A DNA stretch of 14,881 nt, taken from the NCBI GenBank assembly GCA_002491115.1, contig DKVI01000076.1, positions 1 to 14,881 of the forward strand. Direction: 5' to 3'. The notes below the pieces were generated by a model. The model was not told the DNA's origin, did no database searches, and saw only the letters and a list, made by a program, of their open reading frames with translations. Positions 1 through 6,572 of this stretch are shown one piece after another. Each line of letters opens with the position of its first letter. The stretch's first letter is position 1. Made by a program: the position numbers and the translations under genes. This DNA comes from Lachnospiraceae bacterium UBA7182 (GTDB taxonomy: Bacteria > Bacillota > Clostridia > Lachnospirales > Lachnospiraceae).

Positions 1-147
1 TGATTGGAAAATTGATTTCCGTGCGAAAAAAGCCCTGGAGCATACCTGCCCCAAAGCTCAACGCACAAATTCCAAAACCTTATCAACATCAAGCGTATAA
101 ATCTCATATGATTGATGCTCTGCGCCAAAGACCCTGATAAGCGCCAA

Positions 148-168
148 GGCGCGTATAACATACGCGCC
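148..168. repeat. Perfect inverted repeat just beyond the terminator
   Basis: Arms GGCGCGTAT (148-156) and ATACGCGCC (160-168) are exact inverse complements around a 3-nt loop AAC. It sits one base beyond the operon terminator. It has no T-tract of its own in either direction, so it is probably not a separate terminator; its role is unknown. The heptamer GCGCCAA occurs three times nearby (122-128, 141-147, 164-170). Confidence 0.55.
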
Positions 169-169
169 A

Positions 170-203
170 AAAAGCGGCTGTGCAGGATACCACAGCCGCT
201 TTT
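170..203 (-). terminator. Intrinsic terminator of the xylulokinase-isomerase operon
   Basis: A perfect 13-bp inverted repeat (arms AAAAGCGGCTGTG at 170-182 and CACAGCCGCTTTT at 191-203) encloses an 8-nt loop. On the minus strand the stem runs straight into a TTTTT tract (173-169). It begins 14 bp beyond the isomerase stop codon, and that stop is backed by a second in-frame stop (TAA TAG, 219-214). The A-tract on the other arm means it could also work for plus-strand transcripts. Confidence 0.9.
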
Positions 204-216
204 CTCGTCTTTTCTA

Positions 217-1701
217 TTATGCAAACGGATTTTCCGTTGGATAACGTACCCCTGCAGGCTGGTTATATCCAATCTCTTTTACATCCACTCCGATGTATTT
301 AAAAACCTCATACAGCGCCTTGCCGTGATGTCCGAACGCAACCGCGCCGTGGTGCGGATAATTGCCTTCGATCAGCACATGGCGGTAGAATCTTTTCATC
401 TCCGGAATCGCGAAGATACCGATGCTGCCGAAAGAACGGGTCGCCACCGGAAGCACCTCGCCGTTGGCCACATACGCGCGCAGCTTACAGTCCGCCGTAC
501 TCTGCAGACGGAAGAAAGTGATATCTCCGGGTGCGATGTCCCCTTCAAGAGTTCCCTGGGTCACTTCTTCGGGAAGGCTTCTTGCCATGATTAACTGATA
601 TTTCATCTGGCAGAAGGACAGTTTCTTCGTGCTGGTATTACCGCAGTGGAATCCCATAAATACGTCTTTGCTGGTGTAATTATATTTATCCTTAATATCT
701 TCATTATAAAGATCATAGGGTACCGTATTGTTGATATCAAGAAGCGTTACCGCATCCTTGCTGACACAGGTTCCGATAAACTCGCTCAGGCAGCCGTAAA
801 TATCTACTTCACAGGACACCGGAATGCCGCGGCCGGTCAGACGGCTGTTGACATAACACGGAACAAAGCCAAACTGTGTCTGGAACGCAGGCCAGCATTT
901 TCCCGCGATTGCCACATATTTTCTGTAACCTTTATGCGCTTCGATCCAGTCTAAAAGCGTCAGCTCATACTGTGCCAGTTTCGGAAGGATCTCCGGCTTT
1001 TTGTTGCCTTCTCCCAATTCTGCCTCCATATCGGCCACCACTTCTTTAATGCGCGGATCTCCTGCATGCTTGTTAAAGGCCTCAAACAGGTCCAGTTCTG
1101 AATTTTCTTCAATCTCTACGCCCAGGTTATAAAGCTGCTTGATCGGCGCGTTGCATGCCAGGAAATTCAACGGACGCGGGCCAAAGCTTATGATTTTCAG
1201 ATCAGACAGGCCTGCGACAGCTCTTGCAACGGGCAGAAATTCATGGATCATATCCGCGCATTCTTCGGCGGTTCCTACAGGATATTCCGGGATATATGCT
1301 TTAATGTTGCGAAGGGCCAGGTTATAGCTTGCGTTAAGCATGCCGCAATACGCGTCGCCGCGGCCCTGGATCAGATTATCACCGGATTCTTCCGCCGCCG
1401 CCACGAACATCTTAGGTCCTTCAAAATGTTTTGCAAGCAGCGTTTCGGAGATCTCGGGGCCGAAATTGCCAAGATATACCACCAGGGCATTGCAGCCCGC
1501 CCCTTTGATATCCTCCAGCGCCTGCACCATGTGAATCTCGCTCTCCACAATGCATACCGGACATTCATAGATGTCCTTTGCATCATATTTTGCCTGGTAT
1601 GCCTCTACCAGTGCCTTTCTTCTGTTCACGGATAAAGATTCCGGAAAACAGTCCCGGCTTACTGCCACGATACCGATCTTTACTTCTGGAATGTTGTTCA
1701 T
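217..1701 (-). CDS. L-fucose isomerase-like sugar isomerase; candidate non-orthologous xylose isomerase
   Basis: This 494-residue protein has the layout of the L-fucose/L-arabinose isomerase superfamily, cytoplasmic metal-dependent aldose-ketose isomerases. An N-terminal Rossmann-like part (about 1-170, with VVYLGNFGPE near 74-83) is followed by a C-terminal part carrying the likely metal ligands Glu298 (in SCEVD), Asp322 (in LLDINN) and a His in the HH pairs at 450-459. The start is fixed by AAGGAGG upstream of the ATG. It follows xylulokinase by 23 bp in one operon, so the product is probably xylulose. From memory, the Clostridium acetobutylicum fucose-isomerase-related protein CAC2610, also beside xylB, was proposed as a second type of xylose isomerase (XylA-II). 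That assignment here is inference; L-arabinose, D-arabinose or L-fucose remain possible substrates. Confidence 0.85.
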   Translation of the reverse strand: MNNIPEVKIGIVAVSRDCFPESLSVNRRKALVEAYQAKYDAKDIYECPVCIVESEIHMVQALEDIKGAGCNALVVYLGNFGPEISETLLAKHFEGPKMFVAAAEESGDNLIQGRGDAYCGMLNASYNLALRNIKAYIPEYPVGTAEECADMIHEFLPVARAVAGLSDLKIISFGPRPLNFLACNAPIKQLYNLGVEIEENSELDLFEAFNKHAGDPRIKEVVADMEAELGEGNKKPEILPKLAQYELTLLDWIEAHKGYRKYVAIAGKCWPAFQTQFGFVPCYVNSRLTGRGIPVSCEVDIYGCLSEFIGTCVSKDAVTLLDINNTVPYDLYNEDIKDKYNYTSKDVFMGFHCGNTSTKKLSFCQMKYQLIMARSLPEEVTQGTLEGDIAPGDITFFRLQSTADCKLRAYVANGEVLPVATRSFGSIGIFAIPEMKRFYRHVLIEGNYPHHGAVAFGHHGKALYEVFKYIGVDVKEIGYNQPAGVRYPTENPFA

Positions 1702-1724
1702 TTGATTACCTCCTTATATAATGG

Positions 1725-3191
1725 TTAAATCATCTCAAATAACGGCCTGCATGCCGGATAGATCTTTTTAAACTGCTGGTAGCGCTCTTCATATCTGGCA
1801 GCCAGCGCAGGGTCAGGACTGATTGTATCAACTGTTTTTACCAGCCTGGAAGCGGCCTCTTCCACGCTTCCATAGGCGCCGCACGCCACAGCCGCCAGCA
1901 TGGCGCCGCCAAGGGCCGGTCCTTCTTCAATCGCCGGCACATCCACTTTCAGGTTCATAACATTGGCGATGATTTTTTTCCAGAGAGGGCTTTTGGCGCC
2001 GCCTCCGCAGATCTTCGTACGTTCAATCCGGATTCCCAGAGATTTTGCCACTTCAAGAGAATCCCTGAGGGCAAACGCAACCCCTTCCAGAACAGCCTGT
2101 GTCATATCCGCACGGGTCGTATCCATCGTCATACCGATAAAAGTTCCTCTTGCTTTCGGATCATTGTGCGGAGACCGCTCGCCCATTAAATAAGGAAGAA
2201 AATAGACATGATTTTCCCCCAGCTTTTCGATGGCCTTCTGCTCCGCGGCATAGTCCTTTGTCCCGATAATCTCGTCCATCCACCATTTATTGCAGGAAGC
2301 CGCGCTGAGCATGCACCCCATCAGGTGATAATGTCCGTCCGCGTGGGCAAACGCATGAAGGGCGTTATGCTCATCCACGCCAAAGTGCTCGGATGATATA
2401 AAGATCGTCCCGCTGGTCCCCAGAGAAATATTGCACATGCCCTCGCCGACCGTACCGGTCCCCACTGCCGCCGCCGCGTTGTCTCCGGCCCCGGCCGCCA
2501 CTTTGACCGCAGCAGGGATGCCCAGTTCTTCTGCAACTTTGGGCAGTACGGTCCCGACTGTCTCATAAGACTCATAGATTCTGGCAAGCTGTTCTTCATG
2601 AATGCCGCAGATATCCAGCATTTCTTTGGACCAGCAGCGATTCTTTACATCAAAAATCAACATACCGGACGCATCTGACACATCCGTACAGTGTACGCCT
2701 GTCAGTCTGTAGGCAATATAGTCTTTGGGCAGCATGATCTTTTTGATCCGGGCAAAATTCTGAGGTTCTTTATTTTTTACCCAAAGAATCTTCGGCGCCG
2801 TAAAACCTGTAAATGAAATATTAGCCGTATACCTGGAAAGCTTTTCTTTTCCAATGACATGGTTCAGGTAATCACACTCTTCCTGGGTGCGGCCGTCGTT
2901 CCACAGAATCGCCGGGCGGATCACTTTATCTTTGTCATCCAGAATCACAAGTCCGTGCATCTGTCCTCCAAAGCTGATACCTGCCACCTGGCTTTTATCA
3001 AAATCCGAAAGTAATTCCTTTAACCCTTCCATTGTCTGCGTATACCAGTCTTCAGGGTTTTGTTCCGACCATCCGGGGTTGGGAAAATAGAGAGGGTATT
3101 CACGGGATACTACCTTCTGAATCTTCCCCTCCGCATCCATCAGCAAAAGCTTGACTGCAGAGGTTCCCAGATCTACTCCAATAAACAACAT
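1725..3191 (-). CDS. xylB: Xylulokinase (FGGY carbohydrate kinase)
   Basis: A full-length (488 aa) FGGY-family kinase that phosphorylates D-xylulose with ATP to xylulose 5-phosphate in the cytoplasm. Visible motifs are the N-terminal phosphate loop GVDLGTSAVK (5-14), the substrate-site motif GISFGGQMHG (71-80), RPAILWNDGR (92-101), the catalytic Asp237 in GAGDNAAAAVG (234-244), and the ATP-domain motifs SLGTSGT (256-262) and ICGGGAKSPLW near 390-400. The GQMHG motif and catalytic Asp match XylB of Escherichia coli closely, so xylulose is favoured over other FGGY substrates. The start follows an AGGAG (3202-3198). It is the first gene of an operon with the isomerase and is divergent from a LacI-type regulator that probably controls it. 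Confidence 0.93.
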   Translation of the reverse strand: MLFIGVDLGTSAVKLLLMDAEGKIQKVVSREYPLYFPNPGWSEQNPEDWYTQTMEGLKELLSDFDKSQVAGISFGGQMHGLVILDDKDKVIRPAILWNDGRTQEECDYLNHVIGKEKLSRYTANISFTGFTAPKILWVKNKEPQNFARIKKIMLPKDYIAYRLTGVHCTDVSDASGMLIFDVKNRCWSKEMLDICGIHEEQLARIYESYETVGTVLPKVAEELGIPAAVKVAAGAGDNAAAAVGTGTVGEGMCNISLGTSGTIFISSEHFGVDEHNALHAFAHADGHYHLMGCMLSAASCNKWWMDEIIGTKDYAAEQKAIEKLGENHVYFLPYLMGERSPHNDPKARGTFIGMTMDTTRADMTQAVLEGVAFALRDSLEVAKSLGIRIERTKICGGGAKSPLWKKIIANVMNLKVDVPAIEEGPALGGAMLAAVACGAYGSVEEAASRLVKTVDTISPDPALAARYEERYQQFKKIYPACRPLFEMI

Positions 3192-3255
3192 ACGTTTCTC
3201 CTATCACAGTTTTGCATCTCTCCTTACCAGTGTTGAGATGCCGCTATTTTATTTG

Positions 3256-3269
3256 CGTGTCCGGGCACG
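3256..3269. promoter_or_regulatory. Putative LacI-type operator in the xylB leader
   Basis: CGTGTCCGGGCACG is a 14-bp palindrome with one mismatched pair and a central CCGG, typical in size and symmetry for LacI-family operators. It covers about +4 to +17 of the predicted xylB transcript, where a bound repressor would block initiation or clearance. Its word TGTCCGGGCACG (3258-3269) recurs inverted, with 11 of 12 matches, at 3410-3421. Confidence 0.55.
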
Positions 3270-3279
3270 TTCTGATATT

Positions 3280-3308
3280 ATAATACCCCACCTGTCTGGT
3301 ATTTGCAA
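3280..3308 (-). promoter_or_regulatory. Promoter of the xylB operon
   Basis: Reading the minus strand: -35 TTGCAA (3308-3303), 17-bp spacer, -10 TATTAT (3285-3280). A second overlapping TATAAT (3282-3277) is present with a longer spacer. Transcription would start near 3273, giving a leader of about 80 nt, with an operator-like palindrome immediately downstream (3269-3256). Confidence 0.65.
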
Positions 3309-3360
3309 GTTTTTTCTGTTATTCTTTTTATTTTTATGAATTATATCCAATTTTTCCCTG

Positions 3361-3382
3361 CTGTTTTATGAAAATAAAACAG
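3361..3382. repeat. Perfect 9-bp inverted repeat between the divergent promoters
   Basis: Arms CTGTTTTAT (3361-3369) and ATAAAACAG (3374-3382) flank the loop GAAA. It lies between the xylB and lacI-type promoters and is followed on the plus strand by ATTTTT. It may be another regulator site or a weak AT-rich terminator-like hairpin; nothing decides between these. Confidence 0.5.
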
Positions 3383-3404
3383 ATTTTTGTGCAATTTTTA
3401 TAGA

Positions 3405-3421
3405 TGTTCCGTGCCCGAACA
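3405..3421. promoter_or_regulatory. Putative second operator upstream of the regulator gene
   Basis: TGTTCCGTGCCCGAACA has inverted half-sites TGTTC and GAACA with a 7-bp spacer. Its reverse complement carries TGTTCGGGCACG, nearly identical to the word at 3258-3269. It ends 12 bp before the -35 of the regulator promoter. Centre-to-centre distance from the first site is about 150 bp, compatible with DNA looping or autoregulation (inference). Confidence 0.5.
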
Positions 3422-3433
3422 CATTATAAAAGA

Positions 3434-3462
3434 TTGACAGTTTTCTCAATATCCGATATATT
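3434..3462 (+). promoter_or_regulatory. Promoter of the LacI-family regulator
   Basis: A consensus -35 TTGACA (3434-3439), exactly 17 bp, then -10 TATATT (3457-3462). The predicted start near 3469 leaves a leader of about 20 nt containing AGGAGG (3479-3484), which is 5 bp from the ATG at 3490. Confidence 0.8.
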
Positions 3463-3489
3463 TAAAGCAATACAACACAGGAGGACTTT

Positions 3490-4503
3490 ATGACGACGAT
3501 CAGAGAAATCGCGGATCTGGCCGGGGTTTCCCGGGGTACCGTGGACCGGGTACTCAACAATCGGGGATCTGTCAATCCTAAAACAGCCGAAAAGGTCATG
3601 AATATTATCAAAGCGCTGGATTACCGCCCGAATAAGGCCGGCGCTGTGCTGGCCGCACAGAAAAAGAAATACAAAATAGGCGTCATCCTCTTCAGTGAAC
3701 ATAACCCCTTTTTTGATGAAGTGATGGAAGGCGTCTGCACAAAAGCCGCGGAGCTTAAGGATTATGGGATCACCACCATTACGAAAAGAGTTGAATTTGA
3801 CGCGGATGCGCAGCTTTCCGCCATCGATGAACTGATGGAGGACGGGATTCACGGGCTGCTGCTGGCGCCTTACAATCATATCCGGATACAGGAGAAAATA
3901 GATGAACTGACCGGACAGCAGATTCCGGTCGTCACTGTCAATACAGATATCGACGGCTCCCGGCGGATGGCTTATGTGGGAAGCGACTATTTCCGCGGCG
4001 GGTGTATGGCGGCAGGGCTTCTGGCCCTTATAACCAGCGGTCCTGTAAAGTTACAGGTCATTACCGGCTCTCTCAATGTGTTGTGTCACAGCGAACGGGT
4101 CAACGGGCTCCGCCACACGCTTGCGCATACTTACCCCCGAATCCAGGTGGCGGGCGTCTGGGAAAATCACGATGATGAATTTGAAAGCTACGCGCTTATC
4201 AGACAGCTTCTGAAAGAACATCCCCTGACAGACGCCCTGTTCTTTGCCGCCGCCGGCGTATACGGAGGATGCAAAGCGGTCCTGGAATCCGAATGCCGTC
4301 CCAGGATTATCACGTTTGACGAAATACCCTCTACCCTGGATCTGTTAAAGCAAGGGGTTATCTCCGCCACCATCAGCCAGGAGCCTTACAAACAGGGTTT
4401 TTTGTCCCTGGGCATCCTGTTTGAATACCTGACCTCCGGCATACAGCCGCAAAAAGAACACAACTTCGTAGAACATTCTATAAAAATACGGGAAAATATA
4501 TAA
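3490..4503 (+). CDS. LacI-family transcriptional regulator, probable repressor of the xylB operon
   Basis: A 337-residue regulator. Residues 3-22 form the LacI helix-turn-helix (TIREIADLAGVSRGTVDRVLNN), with TVDR where TVSR is more usual, followed by the hinge segment (about 45-57). Residues from about 60 form a sugar-binding periplasmic-binding-protein-like domain (IGVILFSEHNPFF, then VVTVNTDIDGSRRMAYVGSD, and IITFDEIPSTLDLL) of the type that senses pentoses, ribose or related polyols. No membrane segment is seen. Divergent placement from xylB and the twin operator-like words between them point to local control of pentose catabolism. This resembles a LacI solution in a role often held by the ROK-family XylR in Firmicutes. 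The actual inducer cannot be read from sequence. Confidence 0.88.
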   Translation: MTTIREIADLAGVSRGTVDRVLNNRGSVNPKTAEKVMNIIKALDYRPNKAGAVLAAQKKKYKIGVILFSEHNPFFDEVMEGVCTKAAELKDYGITTITKRVEFDADAQLSAIDELMEDGIHGLLLAPYNHIRIQEKIDELTGQQIPVVTVNTDIDGSRRMAYVGSDYFRGGCMAAGLLALITSGPVKLQVITGSLNVLCHSERVNGLRHTLAHTYPRIQVAGVWENHDDEFESYALIRQLLKEHPLTDALFFAAAGVYGGCKAVLESECRPRIITFDEIPSTLDLLKQGVISATISQEPYKQGFLSLGILFEYLTSGIQPQKEHNFVEHSIKIRENI

Positions 4504-4533
4504 AGACTGCCGGGAGTTCTCCCGGCAGTCTTT
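4502..4533 (+). terminator. Intrinsic terminator of the regulator gene, partly bidirectional
   Basis: A near-perfect hairpin begins inside the regulator stop codon: GACTGCCGGGAG pairs with CTCCCGGCAGTC, extended by AAA/TTT, with a tiny loop around TT (4517-4518). A TTTT tract follows on the plus strand. On the minus strand only TTTA follows, so termination of the converging mscL operon would be weaker. Confidence 0.88.
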
Positions 4534-4551
4534 TCCTTAAAAGAAACTGTT

Positions 4552-4983
4552 TTACTCTTCCAATACCGACGTGCAGTGGGGACATCTGGTCGCATGGATA
4601 TCAATCTCCGACATACAATAGGGACACTTTTTGGTGGTGGGCGCCTTTGGCTTCTCCTCCGGCTTTTTCATCACCTTATCTTTTGCCGAATTGATCACTT
4701 TCACCATGGTAAACACCACCAGAGCGGTCAGAAGGAAATTGATGACTGCGGAAAGGAACGCGCCGTAGGCCAGCGTCGCCGCATTATCCCCGATACCAAA
4801 GGATACGGACATACCCGCTATATTAAGACCGTTGGTGATCAGTGACAGAACCGGCATAAAAATATCATTGACCAGCGAATTTACAATTGCCGTAAACGCG
4901 CTTCCGATAATCACACCGACTGCCATATCCATGACGTTTCCTCTGGATATAAATTTCTTAAACTCATCAAAAAAGTTCTTCAT
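4552..4983 (-). CDS. mscL: Large-conductance mechanosensitive channel MscL with C-terminal zinc ribbon
   Basis: The 143-residue product begins with the classic MscL opening (FFDEFKKFISRGNVMDMAVGVIIGSAF), an amphipathic helix followed by pore helix TM1 (about 15-45). TM2 spans about 73-98 (LAYGAFLSAVINFLLTALVVFTMV). The channel opens under membrane tension to release osmolytes during osmotic downshock. After a charged linker (about 99-118), two CxxC pairs, CPYC (120-123) and CPHC (134-137), form a zinc-ribbon-like tail where classical MscL ends in a short helical bundle. I chose the ATG at 4983 because it gives the family start; an in-frame GTG one codon upstream (4986) is equally well spaced from the GAGG. 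It is last in the glyA operon and faces the regulator gene. Confidence 0.93.
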   Translation of the reverse strand: MKNFFDEFKKFISRGNVMDMAVGVIIGSAFTAIVNSLVNDIFMPVLSLITNGLNIAGMSVSFGIGDNAATLAYGAFLSAVINFLLTALVVFTMVKVINSAKDKVMKKPEEKPKAPTTKKCPYCMSEIDIHATRCPHCTSVLEE

Positions 4984-5008
4984 CACACACTTTCCTCTCT
5001 TGTATCTG

Positions 5009-5206
5009 TCAGCTTCGTTCCCGCTCTGTCGCTTCTTTATAGATCAGACAGGCGGCGCTGTTGGGACATTTTTCATAGTTACAGTCAAATTCTGTCATTT
5101 TCAGGGAACCGTCCGGCTGGCGCTCATACTCGCAGGCCACCGTGCGGGTCTCATTGCTGGTGCGGCAAAAACCGCTGATAAATGCTTCCTCTGTCTCTCC
5201 TGCCAT
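5009..5206 (-). CDS. Small Cys-rich conserved protein of unknown function
   Basis: A 65-residue soluble protein with five cysteines, three of them in a C-terminal C-x4-C-x5-C cluster (CNYEKCPNSAAC), which suggests metal binding or a disulfide. I do not recognise a named family. It overlaps nothing but is coupled to glyA: its AAGGAG lies across the glyA stop codon. The upstream ATG (5212) would leave only 3 bp from that site, while the ATG at 5206 leaves 9 bp, so 5206 is preferred. mscL follows after 25 bp, so the three genes are probably one transcript. Its middle reads like a small beta domain (TRTVACEYERQPDGSLKMTEFDC). Function is not inferable. Confidence 0.7.
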   Translation of the reverse strand: MAGETEEAFISGFCRTSNETRTVACEYERQPDGSLKMTEFDCNYEKCPNSAACLIYKEATERERS

Positions 5207-5219
5207 ACTCATGCGCTCC

Positions 5220-6461
5220 TTACATACACAACGGATATTTCTCCGTCAGTCCCTGAATCAGCGATTTTGCTTTCGGCGCCGCGGATTCACCTTCTTTGAG
5301 CATCATGGCGATGGCGTCCGCAATCACATCCATATCCTGCTCGTTCAGACCGCGGCTGGTCACTGCCGCGGTTCCCAGACGGACGCCGCTTGTGACAAAC
5401 GCGGAACGGGGCTCATTGGGAATCGTGTTTTTATTGGCTGTGATATTGGCCAGATCCAGAAGGTTCTCCGCTTCCTTTCCGGAAACTTCCAGATTGGTCA
5501 GATCTACCAGCATCAGATGGTTGTCGGTGCCGCCGGACACGATTTTGATTCCGCGGTCCATCAGCCCTTTACAGAGCGCTTTGGCATTCTTTACGATATT
5601 TCTCTGATATTCTTTATAGGCTTCGCTCTGGCATTCTTTTAAGCATACCGCCTTGGCGGCGATCACATGCATCAGCGGACCGCCCTGGATGCCCGGAAAG
5701 ACTGCCTTGTTAAAGTTAAACTTTTGCGCCGTAGCGGCGTCCGACAGGATCATGCCGCCTCTGGGCCCTCTTAAGGTCTTATGAGTGGTGGTCGTCGTCA
5801 CATGGGCATAGGGAATGGGACTTGGATGCACGCCTGCGGCCACCAGGCCCGCAATATGCGCGATATCCACCATCAGGTAGGCGCCCACTTCGTCCGCAAT
5901 CTCGCGGAATCTTTTGAAATCAATGATTCTTGCATAGGCGCTGGCGCCTGCCACGATCAGTTTCGGTTTACACTCCAGGGCAATGCGGCGCACTTCCTCA
6001 TAATCGATAAATCCTTCGTCATTGACGCCGTACTGATGCACCTCGAAATATTTGCCTGACATATTGGCAGGGCTTCCGTGGGATAAGTGTCCTCCATGGG
6101 CCAGATTCATGCCCAGTACCCTGTCCCCCGGCTCCAGCATGGCAAAGAATACCGCCATGTTCGCCTGTGCGCCGGAGTGGGGCTGCACGTTGGCATACTC
6201 GCAGCCAAAGACTTCTTTCGCGCGTTTGATGGCCAGTTCTTCCACCACATCCACACACTCGCAGCCGCCGTAATATCTCTTGTGGGGATATCCTTCGGCA
6301 TATTTATTCGTCAGGGGGCTGCCCATGGCCGCCATCACTGCTTTACTTACCCAGTTTTCGGACGCGATCAGTTCGATATGGCTGTTCTGTCTCTCCATCT
6401 CATCGGTGATGGCCTGCGCCACCTCCGGGTCTGTTGCTTTTACCTCATCCAATGAGTACAT
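5220..6461 (-). CDS. glyA: Serine hydroxymethyltransferase
   Basis: A 413-residue PLP-dependent fold-type I enzyme that interconverts serine plus tetrahydrofolate with glycine plus 5,10-methylene-tetrahydrofolate, the main one-carbon entry in the cytoplasm. Diagnostic segments are ELIASENWVS near 30-39, YAEGYPHKRYYGGCE (54-68), VQPHSGAQANMAV (92-104), the PLP-contacting DIAHIAGLVAAG (199-210) and the Schiff-base lysine K228 in TTTTTHKTLRGPRGG. Length matches the bacterial enzyme. The ATG follows AGGAGG with a 7-bp gap. It has its own promoter just after truA and is followed by a small Cys-rich gene and mscL. Confidence 0.97.
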   Translation of the reverse strand: MYSLDEVKATDPEVAQAITDEMERQNSHIELIASENWVSKAVMAAMGSPLTNKYAEGYPHKRYYGGCECVDVVEELAIKRAKEVFGCEYANVQPHSGAQANMAVFFAMLEPGDRVLGMNLAHGGHLSHGSPANMSGKYFEVHQYGVNDEGFIDYEEVRRIALECKPKLIVAGASAYARIIDFKRFREIADEVGAYLMVDIAHIAGLVAAGVHPSPIPYAHVTTTTTHKTLRGPRGGMILSDAATAQKFNFNKAVFPGIQGGPLMHVIAAKAVCLKECQSEAYKEYQRNIVKNAKALCKGLMDRGIKIVSGGTDNHLMLVDLTNLEVSGKEAENLLDLANITANKNTIPNEPRSAFVTSGVRLGTAAVTSRGLNEQDMDVIADAIAMMLKEGESAAPKAKSLIQGLTEKYPLCM

Positions 6462-6538
6462 AAATAAATCCTCCTATTGTAGTACCACTCTTAATAAATG
6501 TATTTCTGTAAAAGACATTTGTTTTTCACATGGCTACT

Positions 6539-6567
6539 ACTCTACCATGTTATTTACATCTTGTCAA
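6539..6567 (-). promoter_or_regulatory. Promoter of the glyA operon
   Basis: Minus strand: -35 TTGACA (6567-6562), 17-bp spacer, -10 TAGAGT (6544-6539) preceded by TGG, an extended -10. The -35 lies only 5 bp beyond the truA stop, and no terminator separates truA from glyA, so read-through from the ecf-truA operon is also likely. The leader is about 70 nt; I saw no convincing riboswitch in it. Confidence 0.7.
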
Positions 6568-6572
6568 ACCTT

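Noticed and set aside
1..108. Possible minus-strand gene starting at the ATG at 108 and open to the left edge.
   Set aside because: No ribosome-binding site precedes it and the translation (MRFIRLMLIRFWNLC) has no recognisable character.
58..216. A 51-codon stretch open on the minus strand in frame with the isomerase, ending in a protein-like tail (SYEIYTLDVDKVLEFVR).
   Set aside because: It follows two in-frame stops, has no ATG or ribosome-binding site, and its first part is the terminator hairpin. It may be a degraded gene end, but that cannot be supported.
3192..3489. Search for a CcpA (cre) site in the xylB/regulator gap.
   Set aside because: No sequence close to the TGWAANCGNTNWCA pattern was found; the palindromes present have a different core.
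6462..6545. Complementary words GTAGTA and TACTAC upstream of glyA, suggesting a leader hairpin or riboswitch.
   Set aside because: The first word lies within or upstream of the predicted transcription start, so most of it would not be in the RNA, and the leader (about 70 nt) lacks a recognisable riboswitch core.
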